Shown here: positions 1 to 8,085 of the stretch, piece after piece
Layout of the letters: every line of letters starts with the position of its first letter
Position numbering within the stretch: position 1 is the first letter of the stretch
Source: Kordiimonas pumila
GTDB taxonomy: Bacteria; Pseudomonadota; Alphaproteobacteria; Sphingomonadales; Kordiimonadaceae
Assembly (NCBI RefSeq): GCF_015240255.1
Contig: NZ_CP061205.1
Span: forward strand, 1,819,501-1,883,500
Reading direction: 5' to 3'
Length of the DNA: 64,000 nucleotides
Notes under the pieces: generated by a model
The model's database searches: none
Seen by the model: the letters and a program-made list of their open reading frames with translations, nothing else
What the model was told of the DNA's origin: nothing
Translations under genes and position numbers: made by a program

Positions 1-603
1 CTTGTTACCAAACCATATAGACGGGCTGGAAATGAGATAGTTTTGAAATTCCGATGTGGCGGTAAAGAGGGTGTAAAGTGCAAACAGCCCTCCATATGAA
101 TGGCCATAAAGCGACTGATCTTGTTTATTAATTTTATGGTCTTTTTCAATGACTGGCTTTAGGTCATGGGTGATGAAGTTTAGAAAACTTGATGCACCAC
201 CAGTACCTTCGGGCTGTTTGTTTTCATCAGGAAGAGGGATGGTTAGGTCTACAGCGCGTTCTTTGTTGGCCTCCATCGTCTCAGGGTATCCTATACCAAC
301 GATGACAGCAGGTGTTTCTTTTACGCCTGCGGCATAGCGTGCAGCGGGGCCGATAATTAAAGGGAACATCTGAGATGAATCCGTTACATAGATAACAGGA
401 AAGCCTTCCTCAGGAGCTTGCTCTTTAGGAGAATATACAGATATGCGGTAAATACGGCCATTTTCTGTGCCGGTAATATCAAACTGCGAGGTGTTTTCAA
501 GGGTAAGCGGGGCTGCATTTGTGCTTACATCGGTCAGGGCTAGGCATGCGCATAGTGTAACTAAATAGAGAGAAAAGCGCTTCCAATAGCTGGTGATTGC
601 CAT
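1..603 (-). CDS. Secreted alpha/beta-hydrolase esterase (IroE/Fes-like), 3' end missing
   Basis: The gene starts at the ATG complementary to 601-603 and runs off the left edge, so 201 codons are visible. Residues 1-31 form a signal peptide (basic start, then a hydrophobic stretch ending ...STNAA). The nucleophile elbow GHSYGG, with Ser about 169, and the following LFALYTLF helix are typical of the putative-esterase family PF00756, which includes the periplasmic siderophore esterase IroE. A paralogue of similar layout lies at 62657-63571 at the other end of the window. The catalytic acid and His would lie beyond the edge. The next gene on this strand is a HutX-like protein 107 bp upstream, so an iron or heme role is possible but inferred. 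The family is broad and the substrate cannot be read from the sequence. Confidence 0.8.
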   Translation of the reverse strand, partial: MAITSYWKRFSLYLVTLCACLALTDVSTNAAPLTLENTSQFDITGTENGRIYRISVYSPKEQAPEEGFPVIYVTDSSQMFPLIIGPAARYAAGVKETPAVIVGIGYPETMEANKERAVDLTIPLPDENKQPEGTGGASSFLNFITHDLKPVIEKDHKINKQDQSLYGHSYGGLFALYTLFTATSEFQNYLISSPSIWFGNK

Positions 604-667
604 ATGAACTACCTTGTTGCTTGTTTGTATAGATGCTTTGAACAGGGACAAAGCCCTGATGTTTTTT

Positions 668-697
668 AGTTTCCAGGCCTAAGCTGGCCTGGAAACT
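668..697. repeat. 12-bp perfect inverted repeat (terminator-like hairpin)
   Basis: The arms AGTTTCCAGGCC (668-679) and GGCCTGGAAACT (686-697) pair perfectly around a 6-nt loop, just after the stop of the HutX-like gene on the minus strand. On that strand the stem is followed by an A-tract rather than a U-tract, so it is not a canonical intrinsic terminator. It may instead be an mRNA 3'-end stabiliser or processing element between the two minus-strand genes. Confidence 0.5.
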
Positions 698-709
698 GCT
701 GGAATAGGT

Positions 710-1360
710 TTAGTGTGTCATGCAGGCTTGTGGCATGCTAGCAATCAGTTTCCATGTTTCTTCGAAGCCGTCAATGGCTGCTTTCTCGCCTTTGCCATTT
801 GCTTCACCTGCAATGAGCGCCCAAATAAGACCACCTTTGCTGTCATAGAATGAAAGAGTACGCGTAAAGCCGTCACCAGCAGGCAGTTTGGCGGCATAAA
901 TTGCTTTTACATCCGTTGGGTCAACATGAGAATGAATGCCATTGCCATTGTCCGCATATAAATCTGCGAGTGGCCCATCGCCAGGCTGTGTCATGGGTAC
1001 CAAGCTTGGGACAACAAAGGTGTGAACTTTGTTTTCAGTAAAAACCAGCCCAACAGATGTTTCGGCACCCCATGCTTCAACGCTTGCCCACACTTTTTTG
1101 AAAACTTCTGGGCTGCCAAGTGTGCCTACAGTTAAATCACTAGGAAGGCTTGTTGCGACTTTACCCTCAAGTATGTCGAGAGTACGTGCGGCAACTGGTA
1201 AGGGCTTTCCTGGGCGCTTGTTGGTGACAAAATCAGTGACAAGAGCTTTTTCATCGGCTGTTGCACAGAATTGTTGCTCATAATTTGAATGTGCCTTGGC
1301 TACGCCGCTGGAAGCGATCACCATTGCTATAAAGGGTATTGAATACGTAAGTTTTTTCAT
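710..1360 (-). CDS. Exported HutX/ChuX-like protein
   Basis: This is a 216-residue protein with a clear signal peptide (about residues 1-23, ending GVAKA), so it should act in the periplasm. From about residue 85 the pattern VFKKVWASVEAWG, then GIHSHVDPTDVKAIY, then TLSFYDSKGGLIWALIAG resembles the order seen in the heme-utilisation carrier family HutX/ChuX/HuvX: F-evW-dv--WG, then a conserved GH motif, then FFN--G--mfkiyvg. Known members are cytoplasmic and start without a signal peptide, which makes this one odd. It is divergent from the TRAP transporter across a promoter region holding two TTTCGAAA palindromes. The family call is by eye. An unrelated export-only domain with a similar fold is possible. 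Confidence 0.5.
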   Translation of the reverse strand: MKKLTYSIPFIAMVIASSGVAKAHSNYEQQFCATADEKALVTDFVTNKRPGKPLPVAARTLDILEGKVATSLPSDLTVGTLGSPEVFKKVWASVEAWGAETSVGLVFTENKVHTFVVPSLVPMTQPGDGPLADLYADNGNGIHSHVDPTDVKAIYAAKLPAGDGFTRTLSFYDSKGGLIWALIAGEANGKGEKAAIDGFEETWKLIASMPQACMTH

Positions 1361-1647
1361 GTTCTACTCCTGATTATTCTTCGGAAGCTCCGATTTTTAT
1401 TTTGTGTTATTTTTAGGGATGTACCGCAAATTTTAGCTGTACATTAGGGTCGTTTTTGCGAGCCTTACTATTATACAATTTCGAAATTATTCAAGGTAAA
1501 TACGAAACTTCGATAAAAAAACCTGCAAAAAAATGCAATTTTAAATGTATTTTTTTTGTTTAAATATTTTATTTCGAAATTAATTGACGAATGTGAGGTG
1601 GGCTTATAAGTTGATCTTTGGGGATTAATGGGAAGGGAATACTAACC
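1361..1647. promoter_or_regulatory. Divergent promoter region with two TTTCGAAA palindromes
   Basis: This AT-rich 287-bp gap separates the HutX-like gene (minus) from the TRAP transporter (plus). It holds a perfect 12-bp palindrome AATTTCGAAATT at 1477-1488 and a perfect 10-bp palindrome ATTTCGAAAT at 1571-1580. A weaker match, ACTTCGAT, lies at 1507-1514. The same core occurs before the TonB receptor at 4607-4614, which suggests a shared repressor or activator. The regulator is not identifiable in the window. Confidence 0.55.
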
Positions 1648-2625
1648 GTGCCAAAATGGTTTGTTGGCTGTATTTTTTGTTTTAGCGCGGCGATGACTTC
1701 TTTTTCTGCTGCGAGCGGCAATGGCGATGTTATGAGACTTGGTCTTATTACACCACCACCACATCAATGGACAAAAACAGCGACAGCTATAGCCGCTGAA
1801 CTCGAAAAGGATGGTTTTTCCAAAAAGCTTTCTGTGTTTCCTTCTGGCCAGCTTGGTAATGAGGCACAAATGCTTCAGTTATTACAAACTGGTGCTATGG
1901 ATATTGGCTTCTTTACAACATCAGAGCTTGCTAACCGGCTACCACAGTTTGCAGCTTTCTACACTCCCTATCTTGCAAAGGATGCGGCCCATGCTGCACG
2001 CATATTAAGCGGCACTGTGGCCGTGGAAATTTTAGCGTCAACACGTAAAATCGGCCTTGTGGGATTGGGATACGGTATGGCGGGTATGCGCCAGATTGTG
2101 GCGCGAGGACAGGTAAGTGGCTATGGCGACCTAAAGGGCTTGAAAGTTAGGGTGGTGCCGGATGCACCTTTGACAGACTTTTGGTATCTTGCAGGGACAG
2201 CGCCAACCGCGATCCCGCTATCAGTTCTCTATGATGCTTTTGCAAATGGGCAGGTGGATGCCATGCATATAGATTTTGAAAACACGTTGCGGCTGAAGTT
2301 TTATCAGCATGCAAAAAGCGTTTTATATACAGATCATATGATGTTTCCGATGGTGGCGCTTGCTTCGGCGAAGTCATGGGCTCGCATGAGTGAGGATGAT
2401 AAGAAATATTTGAATAACGTCTTTCAAAAGCATTTAGCTGTATTGCTAACCAGTTATGTGACAGCAGATCAGGGCTTTAAAGAAAAGCTGATCGAGGAAG
2501 GCGTTAATATCGTAAAGGTTGATAAAGACTTTTTTGGTGATGCTCCTGATAATTGGTATGATCGCTGGTCAAAACGATCGCCCTATGTACAAAAACTGAA
2601 AGAGGAAGCTGACAGTGTTCGGTGA
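1648..2625 (+). CDS. dctP: TRAP transporter substrate-binding protein (DctP family)
   Basis: This is the periplasmic solute receptor of a tripartite ATP-independent transporter, which binds an organic acid and delivers it to the DctQM membrane complex. A signal peptide (residues about 1-22) precedes the motif MRLGLITPPPHQWTK. QMLQLLQTGAMDIGFF and LKGLKVRVVPDAP match the DctP fold, including the substrate-carboxylate Arg region. I chose GTG 1648 because GGAAGGGA lies about 9 bp upstream. A TTG at 1618 in the same frame has no well-placed ribosome binding site. The stop overlaps the DctQ start by 11 bp, so the three TRAP genes form one operon. The ligand is unknown. The common promoter motif hints that it belongs with the TonB receptor at 4977. 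Confidence 0.85.
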   Translation: MPKWFVGCIFCFSAAMTSFSAASGNGDVMRLGLITPPPHQWTKTATAIAAELEKDGFSKKLSVFPSGQLGNEAQMLQLLQTGAMDIGFFTTSELANRLPQFAAFYTPYLAKDAAHAARILSGTVAVEILASTRKIGLVGLGYGMAGMRQIVARGQVSGYGDLKGLKVRVVPDAPLTDFWYLAGTAPTAIPLSVLYDAFANGQVDAMHIDFENTLRLKFYQHAKSVLYTDHMMFPMVALASAKSWARMSEDDKKYLNNVFQKHLAVLLTSYVTADQGFKEKLIEEGVNIVKVDKDFFGDAPDNWYDRWSKRSPYVQKLKEEADSVR

Positions 2626-3223
2626 GGGACAAAAGGTGGCCGGTAATGTGCCAAGGCTTCAGCTTATTAGTGCTTGCGTTGCCGTTGTGGAAAAGCGGTT
2701 GGCGGGTTTGATTGGCGTTGTTGTTTTTCTGCTGATTACAGCAAATATTATTTGTCGACTGTTGCGGTTACCAGTTTTCTGGATTGATGAATTGGCAATT
2801 TATGCCATGATATGGATGGCTTTTTTAGCTGCGTCGGCTGGCATTCAGGGGCGGGATCATATCGTTGTAACTCTTGTCGCGGACAGGCTCTCAGCGCAGG
2901 CACAAAAGTTTCTAAGTTATTTTGTTGATCTTGTGATGCTGGTGTTTGGTGGCATTCTTCTGGTTTTGGCGTGGGTGTGGTTTGCGCCGTATGATCTCAT
3001 TATTGCGGGTGGAGATGTTACTGAATTCTCAGAAAATACCTTAAACTTTATCTATAGCGAGCCAACATCTGCGATTGGGCTGCCTAAATTTTTGTTCTGG
3101 CTTATTATGCCGATTTTTAGTTTCACGATTTGCCTCCACAGCTTGGCGCATTTGCTTTCAGTTAGGATAGTGAATCTGCCAGAAAAAAGCAAAGTCAGTG
3201 CTTTTCAAAAGGAGGGTGAATAA
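2615..3223 (+). CDS. dctQ: TRAP transporter small membrane subunit (DctQ family)
   Basis: The protein has 202 residues and about four predicted transmembrane segments (near 24-46, 55-75, 95-120 and 145-170). The segment LPVFWIDELAIYAMIWMAFL and the following GIQGRDHIVV are the usual DctQ signature. It starts at GTG 2615 inside the end of the receptor gene and ends in the TAATG overlap with the large subunit, which indicates translational coupling. DctQ scaffolds the large subunit and helps dock the substrate-loaded receptor. Confidence 0.85.
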   Translation: MFGEGQKVAGNVPRLQLISACVAVVEKRLAGLIGVVVFLLITANIICRLLRLPVFWIDELAIYAMIWMAFLAASAGIQGRDHIVVTLVADRLSAQAQKFLSYFVDLVMLVFGGILLVLAWVWFAPYDLIIAGGDVTEFSENTLNFIYSEPTSAIGLPKFLFWLIMPIFSFTICLHSLAHLLSVRIVNLPEKSKVSAFQKEGE

Positions 3224-4479
3224 TGTTGCCCATTGGTTTTTTCCTGACACTGTTATTACTCGGTGTGCCAATTGCTTTTGTGTTGGTTCTCTCGGCTGTT
3301 TTTTTAGTGCTCATTAGCGGCGATCATGTTCTTTTTCTGTCGTTTCATCAGCAGTTTTTTGGAGGTATGGAGCAATACGGACTGCTTGCTTTACCTCTCT
3401 TTATTGTTGTTGGTGAACTGATGGGGGTTGGCGGTATGGCGCGGCGACTGGTTGCACTTGCTGGTTTATTCGTTGGGAATCTGCGTGGTGGTCTTGCCTA
3501 TGTGAACCTGCTTGCAAATGCCTTGATGGCTTCCATTCTGGGAAGTGCGGTCGCACAAATTTCTGTCATGAACAAGGTTATGACACCTGAAATGGAAAAG
3601 CAGGGGTATACAAGATTATATTCTGTAGCGCTTACCACGAGTGGCGGCCTTTTGGCCCCCATTTTACCGCCTTCAATGCTATTCGTTGTTTACGGTGTTC
3701 TGGCACAAATCTCTATTGGAGATATGTTTATTGCCGGGATTGTACCTGGGCTTATGCTGGTTGCTGGCTTTATTGCTGTTATATTTATTCTTGGATTTTT
3801 TTATGAATACCCTGATACAGAGCAAGCGGTAAGGGTTCACTGGCTAACTTGTCTGCGTGACGGTGTGCCAGCAGTTTTGGTGCCGGTTGTGATTGTTGCT
3901 AGTATTCTTGGGGGGATTGCAACGCCGACTGAAGCTGCTGCCCTTGCTGGTCTTACAGCTATTTTTGTGGGCTGTTTTATATACAAAGAGCTGACTGTAA
4001 AGGATATAGGACCTGTATTCGTGCGATCAGCAATGACGTCTGGTATGATACTTGTGCTTATTGGGGCTGCGCAAATATTTGGATTTGTTATTACTTTTGA
4101 GCAGATCCCGGGGCAAATTGTAAACTGGATTACATCTGTAGCATCGTCAGAATTACAGTTTCTGCTGCTATTAAACCTCTTGTTGCTGATGGTAGGTATG
4201 TTTATTGACGCCATTGCTGCATTGATTATTGTAGTACCGCTGTTACTGCCTGTCGCCGTGAATGTGTTTGGTTTAAGCCCGTTTCATTTTGGTGTTATTG
4301 TATGCTTGAACCTTGCATTAGGGCTTGTGACACCACCTATAGGCGCGGGGTTATTTGTTGCAGCCTCGGTTTCGGGTGAAAAGGCGGGTGCAATTGCAAA
4401 GGCAATTTTGCCGTTTGTTGCTGTCACTGTTTTAGTGCTTTTGTTGCTGTGCCTATTTCCAGCCCTTGTGATTATATAG
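3223..4479 (+). CDS. dctM: TRAP transporter large permease subunit (DctM family)
   Basis: This is a 418-residue, highly hydrophobic protein of usual DctM length with about 11-12 membrane segments. Family hallmarks are ALPLFIVVGELMGVGGMA, the NALMASILGSAVAQ stretch, GGLLAPILPPSMLFVVYG and the C-terminal LALGLVTPPIGAGLFVAAS. It couples sodium import to solute uptake. The start ATG 3223 shares bases with the DctQ stop (TAATG) and has GGAGG at 3211-3215. No convincing terminator follows it. It completes a full TRAP set, so the system should be functional. Confidence 0.9.
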   Translation: MLPIGFFLTLLLLGVPIAFVLVLSAVFLVLISGDHVLFLSFHQQFFGGMEQYGLLALPLFIVVGELMGVGGMARRLVALAGLFVGNLRGGLAYVNLLANALMASILGSAVAQISVMNKVMTPEMEKQGYTRLYSVALTTSGGLLAPILPPSMLFVVYGVLAQISIGDMFIAGIVPGLMLVAGFIAVIFILGFFYEYPDTEQAVRVHWLTCLRDGVPAVLVPVVIVASILGGIATPTEAAALAGLTAIFVGCFIYKELTVKDIGPVFVRSAMTSGMILVLIGAAQIFGFVITFEQIPGQIVNWITSVASSELQFLLLLNLLLLMVGMFIDAIAALIIVVPLLLPVAVNVFGLSPFHFGVIVCLNLALGLVTPPIGAGLFVAASVSGEKAGAIAKAILPFVAVTVLVLLLLCLFPALVII

Positions 4480-4976
4480 TCAGTGCCTTTTGATATGAGG
4501 TATGCTCCAAATCGGCCACATATATTCATGAAGACAATCTAATAAAATCGAAAATAATATGTTTTTAGGGCAACAATTGATATTATTTAGCATTATTCTA
4601 TAAAAATTTCGAAAATCTATATTGACCTAAGCTAAATGCTTATTATAGAGTTTGATTGTGGAGATGTATCCACATTGGGAACTTGTTAGCTGTGGGGCAT
4701 ACGGCGTAACAGTCAGTAACTAAAATGGTATGTGGTTTAAAGCGATACTAATTTTTCTTTGAAGATTGTTTCAAGGTAATTAGTAGAACATGAAACAACA
4801 TTCTATAGAAATATCGAAATTTAAAACTGACAGGTTCTGAAATTAGTCGCGGGTTAGTTAAGTGTTTTGTATTTGGAAGGCTTGTAAAAATACTAAGCAA
4901 TCAAATGTTTGTTGTTTTTAAAGCATTTTAAAACCTTAACTGGCTCTGTAACCAAATGAAAGTATGGGAGGAATGG
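4480..4976. promoter_or_regulatory. Long intergenic region and 5' leader before the TonB receptor
   Basis: This 497-bp AT-rich gap contains ATTTCGAAAAT at 4606-4616 (perfect core TTTCGAAA 4607-4614) and a half match ATATCGAAATTT at 4811-4822. A plausible sigma-70 promoter follows the first box: TTGACC at 4622-4627 and TATAGA at 4644-4649, 16 bp apart. A small hairpin lies at 4657-4674 (TGTGGA/TCCACA). If the promoter is real, the mRNA leader is over 300 nt. I found no riboswitch consensus that I recognise and no additional gene. Confidence 0.45.
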
Positions 4977-7931
4977 ATGAATAGAACACAATCTATTCTA
5001 GGGTTCAGTCAGAAAAAGCTTATTAATAAAGCACTGAGTGGCGTTGCACTGGGGGCAATGATGTCCACAGTATCTGCTGTTTATGCACAAGAAAGCGATT
5101 CAGATGAATCGTTTCAGTTTGAAGAAATTGTTGTTACCGGTTCTAATATTCGCGGCGCTTCTGTTGTTGGCGGCGCGGTTCTGACAATTGGCAAAGAAGA
5201 GCTAGAGAAAAGTGGCCGCGCTACTGTGGCGGATTATCTTCGTGAATTGCCATCAAACCTTGCCGGCGGTGTTGGTATGTCTGATGAAGGCATGAGCGGG
5301 CAGGACACTGGTGCAGAGGGGGCTAACCTCTCTGGTGGTCAGGGGGTTAACCTTCGCGGGCTTGGCGCTTTGTCTACACTTGTACTTGTAAATGGGCGTA
5401 GGCTGGCCGCGTCTGGTCAGTTTGGCGATTTTGTTGATGTCAGTAGCATACCGTCTGCAGCGATTGAGCGTGTAGAAGTTCTACAGGACGGTGCTTCAGC
5501 AATTTATGGTTCTGATGCAGTTGGTGGTGTTGTAAACTTTATCCTTAAACGCCAACTTGATGCACCTGTTTCTACGGCGCGTATTGGCACGGCAACAGAA
5601 GGTGGCGGCACCGAGTTGATGCTCAGCCACATTCACGGCTTGAACTGGGATACCGGGCATGCTGTTATTGGCGCAGAATATTACACGCGCGGTAATGTGG
5701 CGGCTACTGACCGTGATCGTTATGCAAGTGGAAGTGACTTTAGTGCGGTTGGTGGTGTTAACTGGCCAGATTATACACTTCATATTGGCGAAGCTGCTAA
5801 TATTTTCCAAGGCGGTGTGGGTAGTATTGCATCACCTGTTGGTGCAACGGTTCCTCAGGGTACAAATGCAAGTCTTACAAATGCTGACTTAATACCTGCA
5901 ACAGGTGGTATTGGTAATACATATAATGTGTATGACCGACGTGATCTTTTGCCGGATGTTGAACGCAAAAGCATTTTTGCTTCTTTTGATCAAGATTTGG
6001 CAGAAGGCGTTACTCTGTTTGGTGACCTGCGGTATTCCGAGCGTGAATCTAAATACGAACTTGGATATTCAACTCTTGTTACACACCAGTTAACATCATC
6101 TAGCCCTTTCTATATCAACGATATAGATCCAAGCTTGGCAGCCGCGAACGGTAATATTGCTTTTGGTAAGGTTATTACAGATCGTCCTGAAACACGTGAT
6201 TCATCTTCAAAGCACCTTAGTGGTCAAATTGGTTTGAAAGTTGATCTTTTCTCTGATTGGCAAGCTGAAGCAATTTATTCATATGCAAAAGAAGACCAGT
6301 TCCGTCATACTGAGCAGATGAAAAATGCCAGTGGTTCAGCTGACTGGATGGCTTGTGCTCTTGGAAGTACGTCGACTGTTTGTGATGGCTACGACATTAC
6401 ACCTTATAATCCTTTCTCAACAGATGCTTTAACAGACGCGCAGCTTGAAGAATATTACGGCACTGAGGATCTGGAGTTTGATTCAAAAGTAAGTCAGGTA
6501 TCTCTTAAAGCTGATGGTTCATTATTCTCCTTGCCTGCTGGTGATGTAAAGCTTGCTGTTGGTGTTGATTACCGTGTTGAAACAATGGGCGGGTATCTAG
6601 TTTTTGATACGCTTTCTGTTGCTGGTAGTGAAGGCCCTTATGATGAGACACAGCGGAAGGCTTATTCAGCATTTGCAGAAGCATTTATTCCTGTAACGGA
6701 GATGCTTGATGTATCCATTGCTGGTCGCTATGAGGAGTTTTCTGGAACAGGTGACTATAATACTTTCGATCCTAAAGTAGGTGTGGATTTCCGCCCTGTT
6801 GAAGGTTTGAAGTTGACTGGTTCATGGGGTACATCTTTCCATGCTCCGCCAATGCGGTTTGAGAACGATTCACCTCAGCCACTTCCAGGTGGTAACGCAG
6901 CCTTCCTGCTGCCAGCATCGCGCTTTGGCCCCTGTGACAGCGATCTCTTGACATTTAACGGTGTTGTTGGAACGCCGGGTACTGCGGGTGAGCAATGTTC
7001 TTTCTCTGTGATCATTAACTCTGGTGGTGCTGGGCCGGGTGTTCTTCAGCCTGAAAGCGCTGAAACATGGACTGTTGGGTTTGATTTTGAGCCAGTAGCT
7101 GTTCCGGGTCTGAAGTTCAGTGCAAGCTACTTTAATATCAAAGTTGACGACCGTATTCAGCGGATACAGTCTAGCCAGCTTAATGATATTCTGGCTGAGT
7201 ACTTTGCAACAGGCGGAGGCGGACCATTTGCTTCTGCATTGAATGTAAATCCAAGTGTTGCTACTGCTCAGGCAATTATTGACAACCCGAAGTTTCTTGG
7301 AACTTTTGGTCCACCAGTTGCAAATACCGCAGCTGATGTTGCTATGATTGTGAATGCAACCCAGATTAATATTGCTTCTCTTAAAGAGCAGGGCTTTGAT
7401 TTTGCTATCACTTACGACTTTATGGTAGATGATATCGATGTTGGTTTGTTTGCCTATGGTACATACTTAACCAAGTATGCACTTCAAGCTGCACCTGGCC
7501 TCGCTTTTGAAGACCGGCTTGGCAAATATGACCCTGCAAATGGCTCACCTGTTAAGCTTCGTAGTAAACAGGGTGTGTCTCTTGCAAAAGGCCCGTTTGA
7601 TGGCCGTGTAACTGTTAACTATACAGACAGCTATGAATGTGATCTTTGTTATGTTCCTGACGCAACTGGTGCGCCTGTCATAACATCTACACCTCTTAAA
7701 ATTGATAGCTGGGTAACTGTTGATCTTGATATGTCATGGGATCTGTCTGACTTTGGCGGTATGGCCGATGGCACACGCCTTAATTTCCAGGTTACCAACC
7801 TATTTAACAGTGAAGCGCCCTTCCTTGATGGTGGTACAGGGGCAGATGATGCCTTACCAACAGCATATGATGCTGCGAACCACACCATCATTGGTCGTAC
7901 AGTTGCTCTGACATTTACCAAAACTTGGTAA
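4977..7931 (+). CDS. TonB-dependent outer-membrane receptor
   Basis: The protein has 984 residues from ATG 4977, which is preceded by GGGAGGA. An ATG at 4956 in the same frame has no ribosome binding site. A signal peptide ends VYAQ near residue 38. The TonB-box/plug start FEEIVVTGSNIRG follows, and the plug includes LRGLGALSTLVLVNGRRLA and VEVLQDGASAIYGSDAVGGVVNFIL. The rest is a long beta-barrel ending TIIGRTVALTFTKTW, with the usual terminal aromatic residue. This type is common in sphingomonads and related alphaproteobacteria and imports varied organic compounds. The TRAP operon upstream and the shared TTTCGAAA motif suggest that it feeds the same substrate to that transporter, which is inference. 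A terminator follows at 7954. Confidence 0.92.
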   Translation: MNRTQSILGFSQKKLINKALSGVALGAMMSTVSAVYAQESDSDESFQFEEIVVTGSNIRGASVVGGAVLTIGKEELEKSGRATVADYLRELPSNLAGGVGMSDEGMSGQDTGAEGANLSGGQGVNLRGLGALSTLVLVNGRRLAASGQFGDFVDVSSIPSAAIERVEVLQDGASAIYGSDAVGGVVNFILKRQLDAPVSTARIGTATEGGGTELMLSHIHGLNWDTGHAVIGAEYYTRGNVAATDRDRYASGSDFSAVGGVNWPDYTLHIGEAANIFQGGVGSIASPVGATVPQGTNASLTNADLIPATGGIGNTYNVYDRRDLLPDVERKSIFASFDQDLAEGVTLFGDLRYSERESKYELGYSTLVTHQLTSSSPFYINDIDPSLAAANGNIAFGKVITDRPETRDSSSKHLSGQIGLKVDLFSDWQAEAIYSYAKEDQFRHTEQMKNASGSADWMACALGSTSTVCDGYDITPYNPFSTDALTDAQLEEYYGTEDLEFDSKVSQVSLKADGSLFSLPAGDVKLAVGVDYRVETMGGYLVFDTLSVAGSEGPYDETQRKAYSAFAEAFIPVTEMLDVSIAGRYEEFSGTGDYNTFDPKVGVDFRPVEGLKLTGSWGTSFHAPPMRFENDSPQPLPGGNAAFLLPASRFGPCDSDLLTFNGVVGTPGTAGEQCSFSVIINSGGAGPGVLQPESAETWTVGFDFEPVAVPGLKFSASYFNIKVDDRIQRIQSSQLNDILAEYFATGGGGPFASALNVNPSVATAQAIIDNPKFLGTFGPPVANTAADVAMIVNATQINIASLKEQGFDFAITYDFMVDDIDVGLFAYGTYLTKYALQAAPGLAFEDRLGKYDPANGSPVKLRSKQGVSLAKGPFDGRVTVNYTDSYECDLCYVPDATGAPVITSTPLKIDSWVTVDLDMSWDLSDFGGMADGTRLNFQVTNLFNSEAPFLDGGTGADDALPTAYDAANHTIIGRTVALTFTKTW

Positions 7932-7953
7932 CTATTTCTGAGTAAGTATCTCT

Positions 7954-7986
7954 AACCCTGCTGCATGCGTGCGGCAGGGTTTTTTA
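7954..7986 (+). terminator. Rho-independent terminator after the TonB receptor
   Basis: The arms AACCCTGC (7954-7961) and GCAGGGTT (7974-7981) form an 8-bp stem with a 12-nt loop, followed by a run of T to 7985. It begins 22 bp after the receptor stop and separates it from the second TonB receptor. Confidence 0.8.
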
Positions 7987-8085
7987 ATTTCTTTGTTTAT
8001 GCTAGTGACAGCGCACACAGTGCGTATCTGTGTATTTTAGACATGTTAATTTCAAAAATGCCTTTCAGTTTGAAAATTATATCCT

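Noticed and set aside
668-697. Canonical rho-independent terminator for the HutX-like gene
   Set aside because: The stem is strong, but on the transcribed strand it is followed by A residues, not U, so I report only a hairpin.
7987-8085. Cobalamin riboswitch before the second TonB receptor
   Set aside because: The 99-bp leader is too short and shows no B12-box-like sequence.
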